From positions 1 through 52,365 of the forward strand of contig JAYTCQ010000412.1 of NCBI GenBank assembly GCA_043736395.1: a stretch of DNA of 52,365 nt, written 5' to 3'. Below the pieces are notes generated by a model. That model made no database searches. It was not told the origin of the DNA and saw only the letters and a program-made list of their open reading frames with translations. The DNA is from JAFDVL01 sp043736395 (GTDB lineage: Bacteria > Acidobacteriota > Blastocatellia > RBC074). Positions 8,374 to 16,442 of the stretch are shown here, piece after piece (positions within the stretch are counted from its first letter, which is position 1; the number at the start of each line of letters is the position of its first letter). Made by a program: the position numbers and the translations under genes.

Positions 8374-9426
8374 TTACGCCAGCCCTGAAGCCTTTTTAGC
8401 GACCTCACTTAAATTATCAATTTTGCGGATGGCGCCACCAAAAGCGAAATCCTGTACCGTTGGACTATTCAAAAAGCGATGCGGGAACCCAAGATCAATC
8501 GCGCTGATTTCATCCAATTGCTTCATCTGTTCAGCGCTCAAAGTCCATTCCAGTGTGGCCAAATTTTCTTTCACGGGTTCGACCTTGCGCGAACCGATAA
8601 TCGGGATAATATGCTGACGCTGGCGCACCCAATTCAAGGCCACTTGCGAAGCGGGTTTGCCAATTTCTGCGGCGATTTTTGTGACTTCATTCGCAATCCG
8701 CAAATCGTTTTCTTTGATCGTGGTATTGTTGATTTCCATCCGACTGTCCTTAGCATTGCCTTGATTATGCTTGCCGGTTAAGACGCCACCCGCCAGCGGC
8801 GACCAAGCGGTCACGCCGATATTGAACGCCTCTGCCATTGGCAACAAATCGCGCTCCGGCGTTCGTTCACGCAAACTGTATTCAATTTGCAAGCCTATGA
8901 ATTCAGTCCAGCCACGCAATTGCGCTAACGTATTTGCCTGCGCCACGATCCACGCGGGCGTATCCGAAACGCCGATATAAAACACCTTTCCCTGTCGCAC
9001 CAAATCATCAAACGCGCGCATCACTTCTTCGACGGGTGTAGTAAAATCCCACGCGTGCAACCACAGTAAATCAATATATTCGGTGTCCAGCCGTTTCAGA
9101 CTGGCTTCCACTGCTTGCATCATGTTTTTGCGATGGTTGCCGCCGTGATTGATTTCACCTTGCCCCACATTAAGCGAATATTTCGTCGCGACCACCCATT
9201 TTTCGCGCTCGCCTTTAATAAATTCGCCGACCTGTTTTTCGCTGGTTCCGTTGGTATATAAATTTGCAGTATCGAGAAAATTGCCGCCTGCTTCGGCGTA
9301 TAGATCAAAGATTTTTCGCGCTTCTTCTTTGGATGATCCCCATTTCCAGTCTTCACCAAACGTCATTGTCCCCAAAGAAATTTCTGACACGCGCAAACCA
9401 CTGTTGCCTAATAATTTGTATTTCAT
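8374..9426 (-). CDS. Aldo/keto reductase
   Basis: 350 residues from the chosen ATG at 9426. An ATG 12 bases earlier would place the strong GGGGGAG ribosome binding site inside the gene, so the later start is preferred. The catalytic tetrad is visible: Asp in GNFLDTANLY, Tyr in the same segment, Lys in VVATKYSL and His in LLWLHAWD. PASQVALNWVRQRQHIIPII and IGSRKVEP form the NADPH 2'-phosphate pocket. It reduces aldehydes or ketones with NADPH; substrate unknown. It belongs to the redox cluster and is preceded by a 12-bp perfect stem-loop that separates it from the SDR gene. Confidence 0.88.
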   Translation of the reverse strand: MKYKLLGNSGLRVSEISLGTMTFGEDWKWGSSKEEARKIFDLYAEAGGNFLDTANLYTNGTSEKQVGEFIKGEREKWVVATKYSLNVGQGEINHGGNHRKNMMQAVEASLKRLDTEYIDLLWLHAWDFTTPVEEVMRAFDDLVRQGKVFYIGVSDTPAWIVAQANTLAQLRGWTEFIGLQIEYSLRERTPERDLLPMAEAFNIGVTAWSPLAGGVLTGKHNQGNAKDSRMEINNTTIKENDLRIANEVTKIAAEIGKPASQVALNWVRQRQHIIPIIGSRKVEPVKENLATLEWTLSAEQMKQLDEISAIDLGFPHRFLNSPTVQDFAFGGAIRKIDNLSEVAKKASGLA

Positions 9427-9456
9427 TTTCTCCCCCATTTTTGTGACTTATAAATT

Positions 9457-9495
9457 ATGGACAGCCGTCGCTATTCATGTGCAACGGCTGTCCAT
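9457..9495 (-). repeat. Intercistronic stem-loop between the SDR and AKR genes
   Basis: ATGGACAGCCGT (9457-9468) pairs perfectly with 9484-9495 across a 15-base loop. On the transcribed strand no T-run follows, so it is more likely an mRNA-stability or processing hairpin inside the operon than a terminator. Confidence 0.6.
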
Positions 9496-9508
9496 GTCTT
9501 ACCAACTT

Positions 9509-10243
9509 TTACCAAGGTAATTCTTGTCCCATGTGAATATATCTGCCACTCACGCCATCGGCAGGCAACGTCGCCAGATAAACCGAAGTCTTCGCACCAT
9601 CTACAATTTCCATCGGAGCCGCTTCGCCGCCCATATCCGTTTTCACCCAGCCCGGATGCGCAGAATTGACTTTGATGTTGGTGTCTTTTAATTCATTCGC
9701 GAGCTGAATGGTGAACATATTCAGTGCCGCTTTTGAAGCGTGATACGAAGTATTAGAACCGCCACTGGCTGCAATCGGCGAAGTTGGATCGCTGTTGAGC
9801 GTCAGCGAACCGAGAATGCTGGACAGATTTACAATGCGTCCGGCTTCACTTTTTTTGATAAGCGGCAGCATCGTTTGGGTGAGTTCGACCAGCGAAAAAA
9901 CATTCGTTTCAAATGTTTTGCGCCAATTTTCCACTGACACGGCGGAAGCTGGTACGGTAGGGTCCAACAAAACACCAGCGTTATTAATAAGAATGTCGAG
10001 CTTGCCGAATTTCTCTTCGATAAATTTAGCAGCGTTGACATGTGTTTTTGGATCACTTACATCCAAATGTAGAAAGTGCGCGTCCACACCTTCCGCTTGT
10101 AATTTTTTGGCGGCTTCGGTTCCGCGTGCTTCGTCGCGTGCGCCAACTAAAACAGTAATCCCTTGCGCACCCAACTGACGCGCTGTTTCAAAGCCAATCC
10201 CTTTATTTGCTCCGGTAATTAATGCTACTTTTTTCTCACTCAT
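9509..10243 (-). CDS. Short-chain dehydrogenase/reductase (carbonyl reductase-like)
   Basis: 244 residues from the ATG at 10243, chosen because AAGGAAT lies 7 bases upstream; the frame open further upstream lacks such a site. The nucleotide-binding motif is ITGANKGIGFETARQLG (TGxxxGxG). The structural NNAG motif is in ILINNAGVL. The catalytic Ser lies in VNLSSILGS, and Tyr and Lys in YHASKAALNMF. The order and the long N-terminal insert-free fold match carbonyl reductase-like SDRs that prefer NADPH. It starts four bases after the stop of the YdeI-like gene, so translation is probably coupled. Confidence 0.88.
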   Translation of the reverse strand: MSEKKVALITGANKGIGFETARQLGAQGITVLVGARDEARGTEAAKKLQAEGVDAHFLHLDVSDPKTHVNAAKFIEEKFGKLDILINNAGVLLDPTVPASAVSVENWRKTFETNVFSLVELTQTMLPLIKKSEAGRIVNLSSILGSLTLNSDPTSPIAASGGSNTSYHASKAALNMFTIQLANELKDTNIKVNSAHPGWVKTDMGGEAAPMEIVDGAKTSVYLATLPADGVSGRYIHMGQELPW

Positions 10244-10247
10244 AATT

Positions 10248-10835
10248 TTATTCCTTATCAAAATTTGCTCGTTTATTATTTGCCGCCATCGTAACAATTT
10301 TTACGATTCGTGCGGCGCGTGTTTCATCTCGTTTTGCACTGTTCAGCCAGTACAAAATTGCTTTCTTTACGCTGGGCGTGAAGCCGTCAAAATTCTTTTG
10401 CGCCGCGTGATTGCGACGAAAAGCCTTCGCCAATTCATCGGGAATTTCCAGCTTGTCGCTCGCGTCTAGTGTGTTCCATGAACCGTCTTGTTTCGCAGCT
10501 TCAATTTTCGCTAAACCGATGTCTGTCATCGCGCCATTTGCCAGCAATTTAGCGACACGCTCTTTGTTCGGTTGTGACCAAACACTTTTCGGTTTGCGCG
10601 GCGTGAACAATAATCTGGAACGATCTTCATCGAACGCACGCGCCAGTGAATCAATCCAGCCGAAACATAAAGCTTCCTCCACCGCTTCGTCATAGCTGAC
10701 ACGTGGTTTGCCCGTATGCTTTTTGAAAAAGACAAACCACACACCGGAAGATTTGGCGTAATTTTTGGCTAACCAGTTACGCCACACCTTCCGGGTCAGT
10801 GGATGAAAATCTTGTAATTCGTCAAGCTTCGCCAT
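10248..10835 (-). CDS. YdeI/OmpD-associated family protein
   Basis: 195 residues. FHPLTRKVWRNWLAKNY, VWFVFFKKHTGK and SYDEAVEEALCFGWIDS are the conserved N-terminal blocks of the YdeI family, and the C-terminal FTPSVKKAILYWLNSAKRDE segment is the bacteriocin-protection-type tail. Members are linked to envelope stress and antimicrobial-peptide tolerance in enterobacteria, but the biochemistry is not known. Here it sits in the middle of a redox operon, 8 bases after the NemA-type gene and 4 before the SDR gene, which ties it to the same stress response. Confidence 0.85.
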   Translation of the reverse strand: MAKLDELQDFHPLTRKVWRNWLAKNYAKSSGVWFVFFKKHTGKPRVSYDEAVEEALCFGWIDSLARAFDEDRSRLLFTPRKPKSVWSQPNKERVAKLLANGAMTDIGLAKIEAAKQDGSWNTLDASDKLEIPDELAKAFRRNHAAQKNFDGFTPSVKKAILYWLNSAKRDETRAARIVKIVTMAANNKRANFDKE

Positions 10836-10843
10836 CGTGCGTT

Positions 10844-11914
10844 CTAAGCTGCGGCCTGTTGCTGTTGCAGCGTTGGATAATCGGTGTAGCCCTTTTCTCC
10901 CGGCGTATAAAATGTGCTGTTGTCAGCCGCACTCAGCGGCGCATTTAATTTAAAGCGCTCGACCAAATCAGGATTGCTGACGAACAAATTGCCGTACACA
11001 ATCGCATCGGCTCCGCCTTCACTTAACAACGTTTCGCCGCGAACTTTATCAAAGCCTGCGCCTGCCAAATAAACACCCTCATAAAGCGGACGCAATTTTG
11101 CGTGCCAACCCTGATTGCCAAAATCGCCGAGGTGCAAATAGGCCAGTTTGTAATCACTCAATTTCTTGACGATATATGCATATAATTCGTCCGCATCGTC
11201 TTCCTGAATATCATTGAAGCCCATCCGCGGCGACAATTTGATACCAACTTTCTCAGCGCCTACTGCGGCAGTCATCGCATCTAAAACTTCAAATAAAAAA
11301 CGAGCGCGATTTTCGATGGAGCCGCCATATTCATCGGTACGTTGATTGACGTTCGTAGCCAGAAATTGTTGGACGAGATACCCGCTGGCCGCGTGCAGTT
11401 CAACCCCATCAAAACCCGCTTTGATGGCATTCGCCGAAGCCGTACCAAAATCAGAGACAATCGCTTTGATTTCGTCAATTGTCAGGGCACGCGGTTCGAC
11501 AAAATCTTTCATGCCTGCGTCGGTGTAATTTTGTCCTGCGGCTTTGACGGCGCTCGGTGCGACAGGCGCAACATTGCCAGGTAAGAAATCCGGCATCGCA
11601 ATTCTGCCAGTATGAAAAATCTGCAAAAAGATTTTTCCATTCTGCGCGTGTACCGAATCAGTTACGGGCCGCCACGATGCGATTTGCTGCTCGTTATAAA
11701 TTCCCGGTGTGCGAACATAACCTTTAGCCATTGGCGAAATATTTGTGGCCTCAGTGATGATCAAACCTGCCGTCGCGCGTTGCGTGTAATACTTCGCCAC
11801 AAAATCCGGTTGGACGCCTTCATCGTTCGCACGACTGCGCGTCATCGGAGCCATAATAATTCGATTGTTAATTTCGTAAGTACCGAGCTTGATCGGAGTA
11901 AAAAGATTATTCAT
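10844..11914 (-). CDS. Old Yellow Enzyme, NemA-type alkene reductase
   Basis: 356 residues. LFTPIKLGTYEINNRIIMAP and MTRSRA at the N-terminus, QIFHTGRIAMPDFLPGN and NQRTDEYGGSIENRARFLFE mark the N-ethylmaleimide/xenobiotic reductase class, which reduces maleimides, nitro compounds and other electrophiles with NAD(P)H and FMN. One oddity: the active-site motif usually read H-x-x-N or H-x-x-H is HAAS here (His174, Ser177), so the second substrate-polarising residue is serine. A single base change from AAC to AGC would explain this. Transcribed second in the cluster, 24 bases after the quinone oxidoreductase. Confidence 0.88.
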   Translation of the reverse strand: MNNLFTPIKLGTYEINNRIIMAPMTRSRANDEGVQPDFVAKYYTQRATAGLIITEATNISPMAKGYVRTPGIYNEQQIASWRPVTDSVHAQNGKIFLQIFHTGRIAMPDFLPGNVAPVAPSAVKAAGQNYTDAGMKDFVEPRALTIDEIKAIVSDFGTASANAIKAGFDGVELHAASGYLVQQFLATNVNQRTDEYGGSIENRARFLFEVLDAMTAAVGAEKVGIKLSPRMGFNDIQEDDADELYAYIVKKLSDYKLAYLHLGDFGNQGWHAKLRPLYEGVYLAGAGFDKVRGETLLSEGGADAIVYGNLFVSNPDLVERFKLNAPLSAADNSTFYTPGEKGYTDYPTLQQQQAAA

Positions 11915-11938
11915 TGTTTAGTTCCCTCTCCTAAATTG

Positions 11939-12874
11939 TTATTTCACTTCCAAAATAATTTTGCCGCGAGTACGTCCGCTCTCGCTTAATTCGTGAGCTT
12001 TACGCGCTTCGCTTAATGGCAGGACAGTTTCGATAAATGTATTAATTTTGCCCGCTTCAACCAAAGTGGTTATCTCTTTGAGATTTGCCGCGTTCGGTTG
12101 TAAGACAATCATCGCCCCGTTAATGCCATACTTTGCGAGAGTTTCTGCATCGGGAGCACTCACTGTCGAAGCTAAAAAGCCGCCTTTTTTCAAGACACCA
12201 AACGAACGTTCTTGTGTTTCGCCGCCAATTAAATCAAAGACGACATCCACATCTTTCACAACTTCTTCAAATTTTGTTGTCGTATAATCAATGACTTCAT
12301 CTGCGCCTAAATTCTTCACGAATTCCAGATTACGCGCTGAAGCTGTACCAATCACATAAGCGCCTTTGGTTTTCGCTAACTGGACAGCCAATGAGCCGAC
12401 ACCACCCGCCGCCGCGTGAATCAAAACTTTTTGCCCAGCTTGTAAGCCTGCAGCCGTAAATGCTTGCCATGCAGTTCCAATGCCAACAGGCAAAGCCGCT
12501 GCATTGATGTGGTCAATATTTTTTGGTTTCGGTGCGATTTCATTTTCTTTGGCAATGACGTACTCGGCATACGCTCCAGAACGCGCAATGCTAACCGTAC
12601 CGTAGATCTCATCACCAATCTTGACGGAGCTAACATTCGCCCCCACTCCTTCGATTACACCGGAAAATTCACAGCCGAGAATCAATGGTAATTGATGTTG
12701 CAACCATCCACTCATGTGACCTGCACGGATTTTCCAATCGACAGGATTGACCGCAGTCGCGTGAATTCTGACCAGAACTTCGTCGGCCTGTGGCACAGGC
12801 TTGGAGACTTCGACATTCTGCAAGACCTCCACGCCTCCATATTCATTGATGGCTATGGCTTTCATAGTTGACAT
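11939..12874 (-). CDS. NADP-dependent zinc-type alcohol dehydrogenase/quinone oxidoreductase
   Basis: 311 residues of the medium-chain dehydrogenase superfamily, quinone oxidoreductase branch. It lacks the structural zinc cysteines and has the GroES-like fold with HATAVNPVDWKIRAG at the N-terminus and HAAAGGVGSLAVQLAKTKGA as the Rossmann loop. The ATG at 12874 is preceded by AGGAGG at ideal spacing. It is the first gene of the minus-strand redox run and has a clear promoter and operator upstream. The expected reaction is two-electron or one-electron reduction of quinones or enones with NADPH, which protects against redox-cycling electrophiles. Confidence 0.87.
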   Translation of the reverse strand: MSTMKAIAINEYGGVEVLQNVEVSKPVPQADEVLVRIHATAVNPVDWKIRAGHMSGWLQHQLPLILGCEFSGVIEGVGANVSSVKIGDEIYGTVSIARSGAYAEYVIAKENEIAPKPKNIDHINAAALPVGIGTAWQAFTAAGLQAGQKVLIHAAAGGVGSLAVQLAKTKGAYVIGTASARNLEFVKNLGADEVIDYTTTKFEEVVKDVDVVFDLIGGETQERSFGVLKKGGFLASTVSAPDAETLAKYGINGAMIVLQPNAANLKEITTLVEAGKINTFIETVLPLSEARKAHELSESGRTRGKIILEVK

Positions 12875-12900
12875 AAAACTTCCTCCTCATGATTTACCGC

Positions 12901-12941
12901 TTATTTGTAACCAAAATAGTTACAAATAAATTTAGTGTCAA
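12901..12941 (-). promoter_or_regulatory. Promoter with embedded 11-bp dyad operator for the redox operon
   Basis: On the minus strand the -35 box is a perfect TTGACA (12941-12936), the spacer is 17 bases, and the -10 box is TATTTT (12918-12913). The -10 box lies in the 7-bp gap between perfect inverted arms TTATTTGTAAC (12901-12911) and GTTACAAATAA (12919-12929). A repressor bound to both arms would cover the -10 region completely. GTAAC-N7-GTTAC dyads resemble operators of HxlR/MarR-type quinone and electrophile sensors. No such regulator gene is in the window. Confidence 0.75.
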
Positions 12942-13032
12942 GTTAAATTTCAGGAGAAATAATTTCTTAACATTTTCTTAAAGTGCGCGTGACGAATGGT
13001 CGTTTGTTTCCCATAATGACAATGAGGTTCTT

Positions 13033-13971
13033 ATGAATTCAGATGATACCAGCGTCACACTTAAAATTCGGGCACGTGATTTTGTTGCTTCGCTCCAGGA
13101 CAAAATTTGCATTGCGTTAGAAAACATTGATGGCAAAGCAAAATTCCGCGAAGACAACTGGCAGCGCGAAGGCGGTGGTGGAGGACGGACTCGCGTGATG
13201 GAAAATGGCGGCGTGTTTGAAAAAGCAGGGGTGAATTTTTCTGCTGTTGACGGTGAGTTACCCGAAATTCTGGCGAAGCAAATGGCGGCACAGCTCAGCG
13301 CAAAAATGGGCAAAGACGCTGACGCTATTTCCGCCGGACGCGAATTTTTTGCGACTGGCGTATCACTCGTCCTGCATCCACACAATCCGTACGTGCCAAC
13401 AGTTCATGCGAACTTTCGTTTTTTTGAGCAGGGCGAATTGCAATGGTTTGGCGGAGGCGCGGACATCACGCCGTATTACAGTTCGCGCGAAGACATCTCA
13501 CATTTTCATCGCACTTTTAAAACGGCCTGCGACCTTCACCATGCGGAGTATTATCCGAAGTATAAAAAATGGTGCGACGAATATTTTCACATTAAGCACC
13601 GTCAACAAATGCGCGGTGCCGGTGGAATATTTTTTGATTATTTGACGGAGGATTTAGAAGAAACTTTTGCCTTCGTCCGCGATGCAGGCGAAGCGTTATT
13701 GCCTGCCTACCTGCCCATCGTCGAACGTTGCAAAGATTTCCCCTTCACCGAACGCGAACGGGATTTTCAACTGATTCGACGCGGACGTTATGCGGAATTT
13801 AATTTGGTTTATGATCGCGGTACGACGTTTGGACTGCAGACGAATGGACGAACAGAATCAATCTTGATGTCGCTGCCAGCACTCGCAAAATGGGTTTATG
13901 ATTATCAGCCGGAACCAAATTCACCAGAAGCGAAAGCGTGGGAATTTTATCAGCCGCAGGATTGGGCTTAA
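13033..13971 (+). CDS. hemF: Oxygen-dependent coproporphyrinogen III oxidase
   Basis: 312 residues, the usual size. The enzyme oxidatively decarboxylates coproporphyrinogen III to protoporphyrinogen IX with O2 in haem synthesis. Signatures are FREDNWQREGGGGGRTRVME at the N-terminus, SLVLHPHNPYVPTVHANFRF, WFGGGADITPYY, and RRGRYAEFNLVYDRGTTFGL near the C-terminus. GAGG lies five bases before the ATG. It is divergent from the redox operon; a weak GTGACG-N17-CATAAT promoter may lie at 12989-13017. Its stop codon overlaps the stop of the convergent DUF3592 gene at a shared TTAA. Confidence 0.96.
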   Translation: MNSDDTSVTLKIRARDFVASLQDKICIALENIDGKAKFREDNWQREGGGGGRTRVMENGGVFEKAGVNFSAVDGELPEILAKQMAAQLSAKMGKDADAISAGREFFATGVSLVLHPHNPYVPTVHANFRFFEQGELQWFGGGADITPYYSSREDISHFHRTFKTACDLHHAEYYPKYKKWCDEYFHIKHRQQMRGAGGIFFDYLTEDLEETFAFVRDAGEALLPAYLPIVERCKDFPFTERERDFQLIRRGRYAEFNLVYDRGTTFGLQTNGRTESILMSLPALAKWVYDYQPEPNSPEAKAWEFYQPQDWA

Positions 13972-15029
13972 ACTACTTTCGCTAATATGCCTATTCTTCG
14001 TCGCAACCATGCGACAAATTCTTCGGCCTGTTCTTTATCAGTAGTCATCATCAACACTGCCTGTTGCTGCCATTGAATCGTTGGAAAATAATTTGTCTTC
14101 GAATCACCGTCGCTATCAGTTGTCGTTTCAGATTCAATGAAGATGTCTTGAATTTGTGAACGAGGCACGGAAACTCGAGCAGAAAATTGTCCGGTTTTCC
14201 ACACATTTTTTATTGTTATATTTTCCGGATTGATCTGCATCGGACAAAACGAAACCGTTTGCCTGGAATCATCAATAATAAAATCCGTGCTTCCTGATAG
14301 ATTATGACGCCAGCAATGGTAAGCAGCATACGCCGCCAATGCGGAAATAATAGTCCAAACAAGAACCATCATGACCAGAGGCGGACGTGACCCAAACAGA
14401 ATAATTAAAATGAAAACACCAATAAAAGCATAGGCTCCAAGTGCGCCCAGTGCCGCCGCTAACGGTGATTTGTAATGTAATTTGATGATCGTTTGACGAT
14501 CCTGGTCAAGATATTTTATCCCTCCGGCTTCAGGTTTTCGGTAGAGCCTGACGAGCCAAATACACACACACCACCAACCTCCCAGCATCACCATATTAAA
14601 TGGAGTTATAAATAAAATCGTGAACAGGTCTACGCCTTCGATGCCTTGCACTAACACAGCTTCTGAAGGAATAGAAGGATTAAAATATACTGTTACTGAT
14701 GGCTGAGAATTCAATTGCCTTGCCATCTTATTCGCAAAACGATCACTGGAAGACATCGTACCGAAACGATACTTATTGCCAATATACTCTGTGCTATTCA
14801 CATGATAACGGTAACTCACGTTGAGGCTGTAAGTATCACCATCACTATTTTTATGAGTCTTGACTGAACTTTGTAAAATCTCTCCCTGCGTTGATTGGAA
14901 AGAGAGCGTCCGCAATTGAGCCAGCATTCCGCCAAACAATTGATAATCAAACGCCAGCGTCAGACTTGACCAAAATAAAACAAAAAATAACAGGAACGCG
15001 GCAACCGCCCGGCTCGTAAAGAGATTCAT
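13968..15029 (-). CDS. DUF3592 membrane protein
   Basis: 353 residues from the ATG at 15029, chosen for its GAGGAATTC binding site; the frame is open to a TTG at 15062 that would overlap the kinase gene. The first hydrophobic span is near residues 6-25. It is followed by a beta-rich extracytoplasmic domain with the DUF3592 pattern (SYRYHVNSTEYIGNKYRFG and VTVYFNPSIPSEAVLVQG). Then come a second span (LFTILFITPFNMVMLGGWW) and two more around residues 200-245, and a cytoplasmic PH-like tail. Function is unknown for the family. It starts 19 bases after the kinase stop codon, so the two are probably one operon. Confidence 0.75.
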   Translation of the reverse strand: MNLFTSRAVAAFLLFFVLFWSSLTLAFDYQLFGGMLAQLRTLSFQSTQGEILQSSVKTHKNSDGDTYSLNVSYRYHVNSTEYIGNKYRFGTMSSSDRFANKMARQLNSQPSVTVYFNPSIPSEAVLVQGIEGVDLFTILFITPFNMVMLGGWWCVCIWLVRLYRKPEAGGIKYLDQDRQTIIKLHYKSPLAAALGALGAYAFIGVFILIILFGSRPPLVMMVLVWTIISALAAYAAYHCWRHNLSGSTDFIIDDSRQTVSFCPMQINPENITIKNVWKTGQFSARVSVPRSQIQDIFIESETTTDSDGDSKTNYFPTIQWQQQAVLMMTTDKEQAEEFVAWLRRRIGILAKVV

Positions 15030-15048
15030 GAATTCCTCAACAATTTTC

Positions 15049-16005
15049 CTATGTACTTTCAATGACGGGAGGTTCGTCTTTGACAGGAATCATGATCGAA
15101 AACGTGCTGCCCTGTCCCACTTGTGAACGCACCGAAACATTGCCTCCATGGGCAACTGCGATGCCTTTGACAATGGCTAAACCGAGTCCTGTTCCCGTTT
15201 TGCGTTGTCCGCGCTGCGCCTGCCAATACGCGTCAAACACGTACGGAGATTCATCCGGTGCTAAGCCTTCACCGGTGTCAATCACCGATAGCAAGACATA
15301 ATCACAAACCGCATCACTTCGCTTTTCGTTGAGGAAGCTGGCGCGAATCGTGACTGAACCATTCGTTGGCGTAAACTTGACGGCATTGCTGAGCAGGTTC
15401 ATTACCGCACGATGCATTTGTTTTCGATCAACAAAAACCTGTGGCAGATTCGCTTGAATTTTAAAGCCAAGTCTTACTTTTGCCTGTCGCGCAATGCCAG
15501 CGGCTAATTGCATCGCCGGTTCGACGACTTCAATAATCGGAACTCTTTCAAAGTTCATGGACATCATTTTCTGCTGCGTCATCTTTGAAAGTTCCAGCAT
15601 GTCATTAATGAGATCGGTGACTTCCTGACAGCTGCGCAATGCGTCATTCAGAACTTTGCTGTAATACTCAGTATCCAGTGTCCGCTTTTCGGCCAAGTCG
15701 TCGTTCATCAAATCCAGGACACCCAGGACAACCGTCATAGGTGAACGAATATCGTGAACCATCGCATTAATAAAACTGGCTTTCAGACTGCTTTCTTCTC
15801 TTAGTTTTTCAACTAAGTCTTCCAGTTCCATTAAACGTTTTTTGATGTCTTCGCCCTCTCCAATTAATGGGACGAGAGAATTTTTGGTAGTAATGATTTT
15901 ATTTGTAGTGCTTTCTTTCGGTAGTCGCTTCTGTCCCCGACTGATGCCTGGTTCTACATCTACACTTGACGTAGAACGATTCGGCAAGACAAGGTTATCG
16001 CTCAT
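15049..16005 (-). CDS. Soluble sensor histidine kinase
   Basis: 318 residues with no membrane span. Order: about 60 disordered residues, a short coiled coil (KKRLMELEDLVEKLREES), HisKA with the phospho-accepting His in FINAMVHDIRSPMTVVLG, and a HATPase domain with N box (HRAVMNLLSNAVKFT), G1 (VIDTGEGLAPDE), F (PYVFDAYW) and G2 (KTGTGLGLAIVKGIAVAHGG) motifs all intact. No response regulator lies beside it; the nearest receiver is in the fusion protein at 18227-19057. Lack of a sensor domain suggests it gets its signal from a partner protein or from the co-transcribed DUF3592 membrane protein. Confidence 0.9.
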   Translation of the reverse strand: MSDNLVLPNRSTSSVDVEPGISRGQKRLPKESTTNKIITTKNSLVPLIGEGEDIKKRLMELEDLVEKLREESSLKASFINAMVHDIRSPMTVVLGVLDLMNDDLAEKRTLDTEYYSKVLNDALRSCQEVTDLINDMLELSKMTQQKMMSMNFERVPIIEVVEPAMQLAAGIARQAKVRLGFKIQANLPQVFVDRKQMHRAVMNLLSNAVKFTPTNGSVTIRASFLNEKRSDAVCDYVLLSVIDTGEGLAPDESPYVFDAYWQAQRGQRKTGTGLGLAIVKGIAVAHGGNVSVRSQVGQGSTFSIMIPVKDEPPVIEST

Positions 16006-16344
16006 AGTTTCTATACCCCATGTTAACAGTGCTCTTGATGATTTCTGGGTTGAGATTCGGATGGGTGAAGATTTCGGGGAAATCGTGTGAGGGTAGGCGG
16101 GGGAGGCGGAGCTGAATGCCTACACGTTACATTTTGCATTTTATGCTAAATCGGTAATCAGAGTACAGAAAAATTTATATCTACGAAAAACTGAAGGCTG
16201 GGATACGAAATTTTGGATAAACAGGGGAACTGACTGACAAAATAAAAAACGGACAAGAACCGCTAACTTTGAATTCTGCAAGAGATACAAGCAGATTCTA
16301 AAAATTTAATTAGCGTGGCATTCGGTTTGCTCTGTGTATAGATG
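16006..16344. other. Intergenic region upstream of the histidine kinase
   Basis: No credible reading frame. It is A/T-rich in its right half. A TATAGA hexamer near 16015 on the minus strand might be the -10 box of the kinase gene, but no clear -35 box accompanies it. The right end holds the possible promoter of the candidate small RNA. Confidence 0.4.
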
Positions 16345-16439
16345 AGTGTGCAATTTAGATTGCACCTGAAATTTTAAGAATTTCATCCCAGCAAAGCTAG
16401 ATTGATGGAGAGGTCGTTAAAAGCCTCTCCAATTTTTTT
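16345..16439 (+). ncRNA. Candidate small RNA with three stem-loops and a terminator
   Basis: Three perfect stems follow each other: GTGCAAT-TTAG-ATTGCAC (16348-16365), TGAAATT-N5-AATTTCA (16367-16385) and GGAGAGG-N10-CCTCTCC (16407-16430). The last is followed by AATTTTTTT (T-run 16433-16439), which gives an intrinsic terminator on the plus strand. No plus-strand gene precedes it: both neighbours are on the minus strand. A TATAGA hexamer at 16337-16342 with a weak GTGGCA at -35 would start a transcript of roughly 90 nucleotides right at the first stem. Alternative: the stems belong to the 3' end of the minus-strand trans-sulfuration gene. Confidence 0.5.
16407..16439 (+). terminator. Rho-independent terminator
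   Basis: Seven-base-pair perfect stem GGAGAGG/CCTCTCC with a 10-base loop and seven Ts on the plus strand. Read on the minus strand the same hairpin follows the trans-sulfuration gene but lacks a T-tail. Confidence 0.7.
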
Positions 16440-16442
16440 GGT

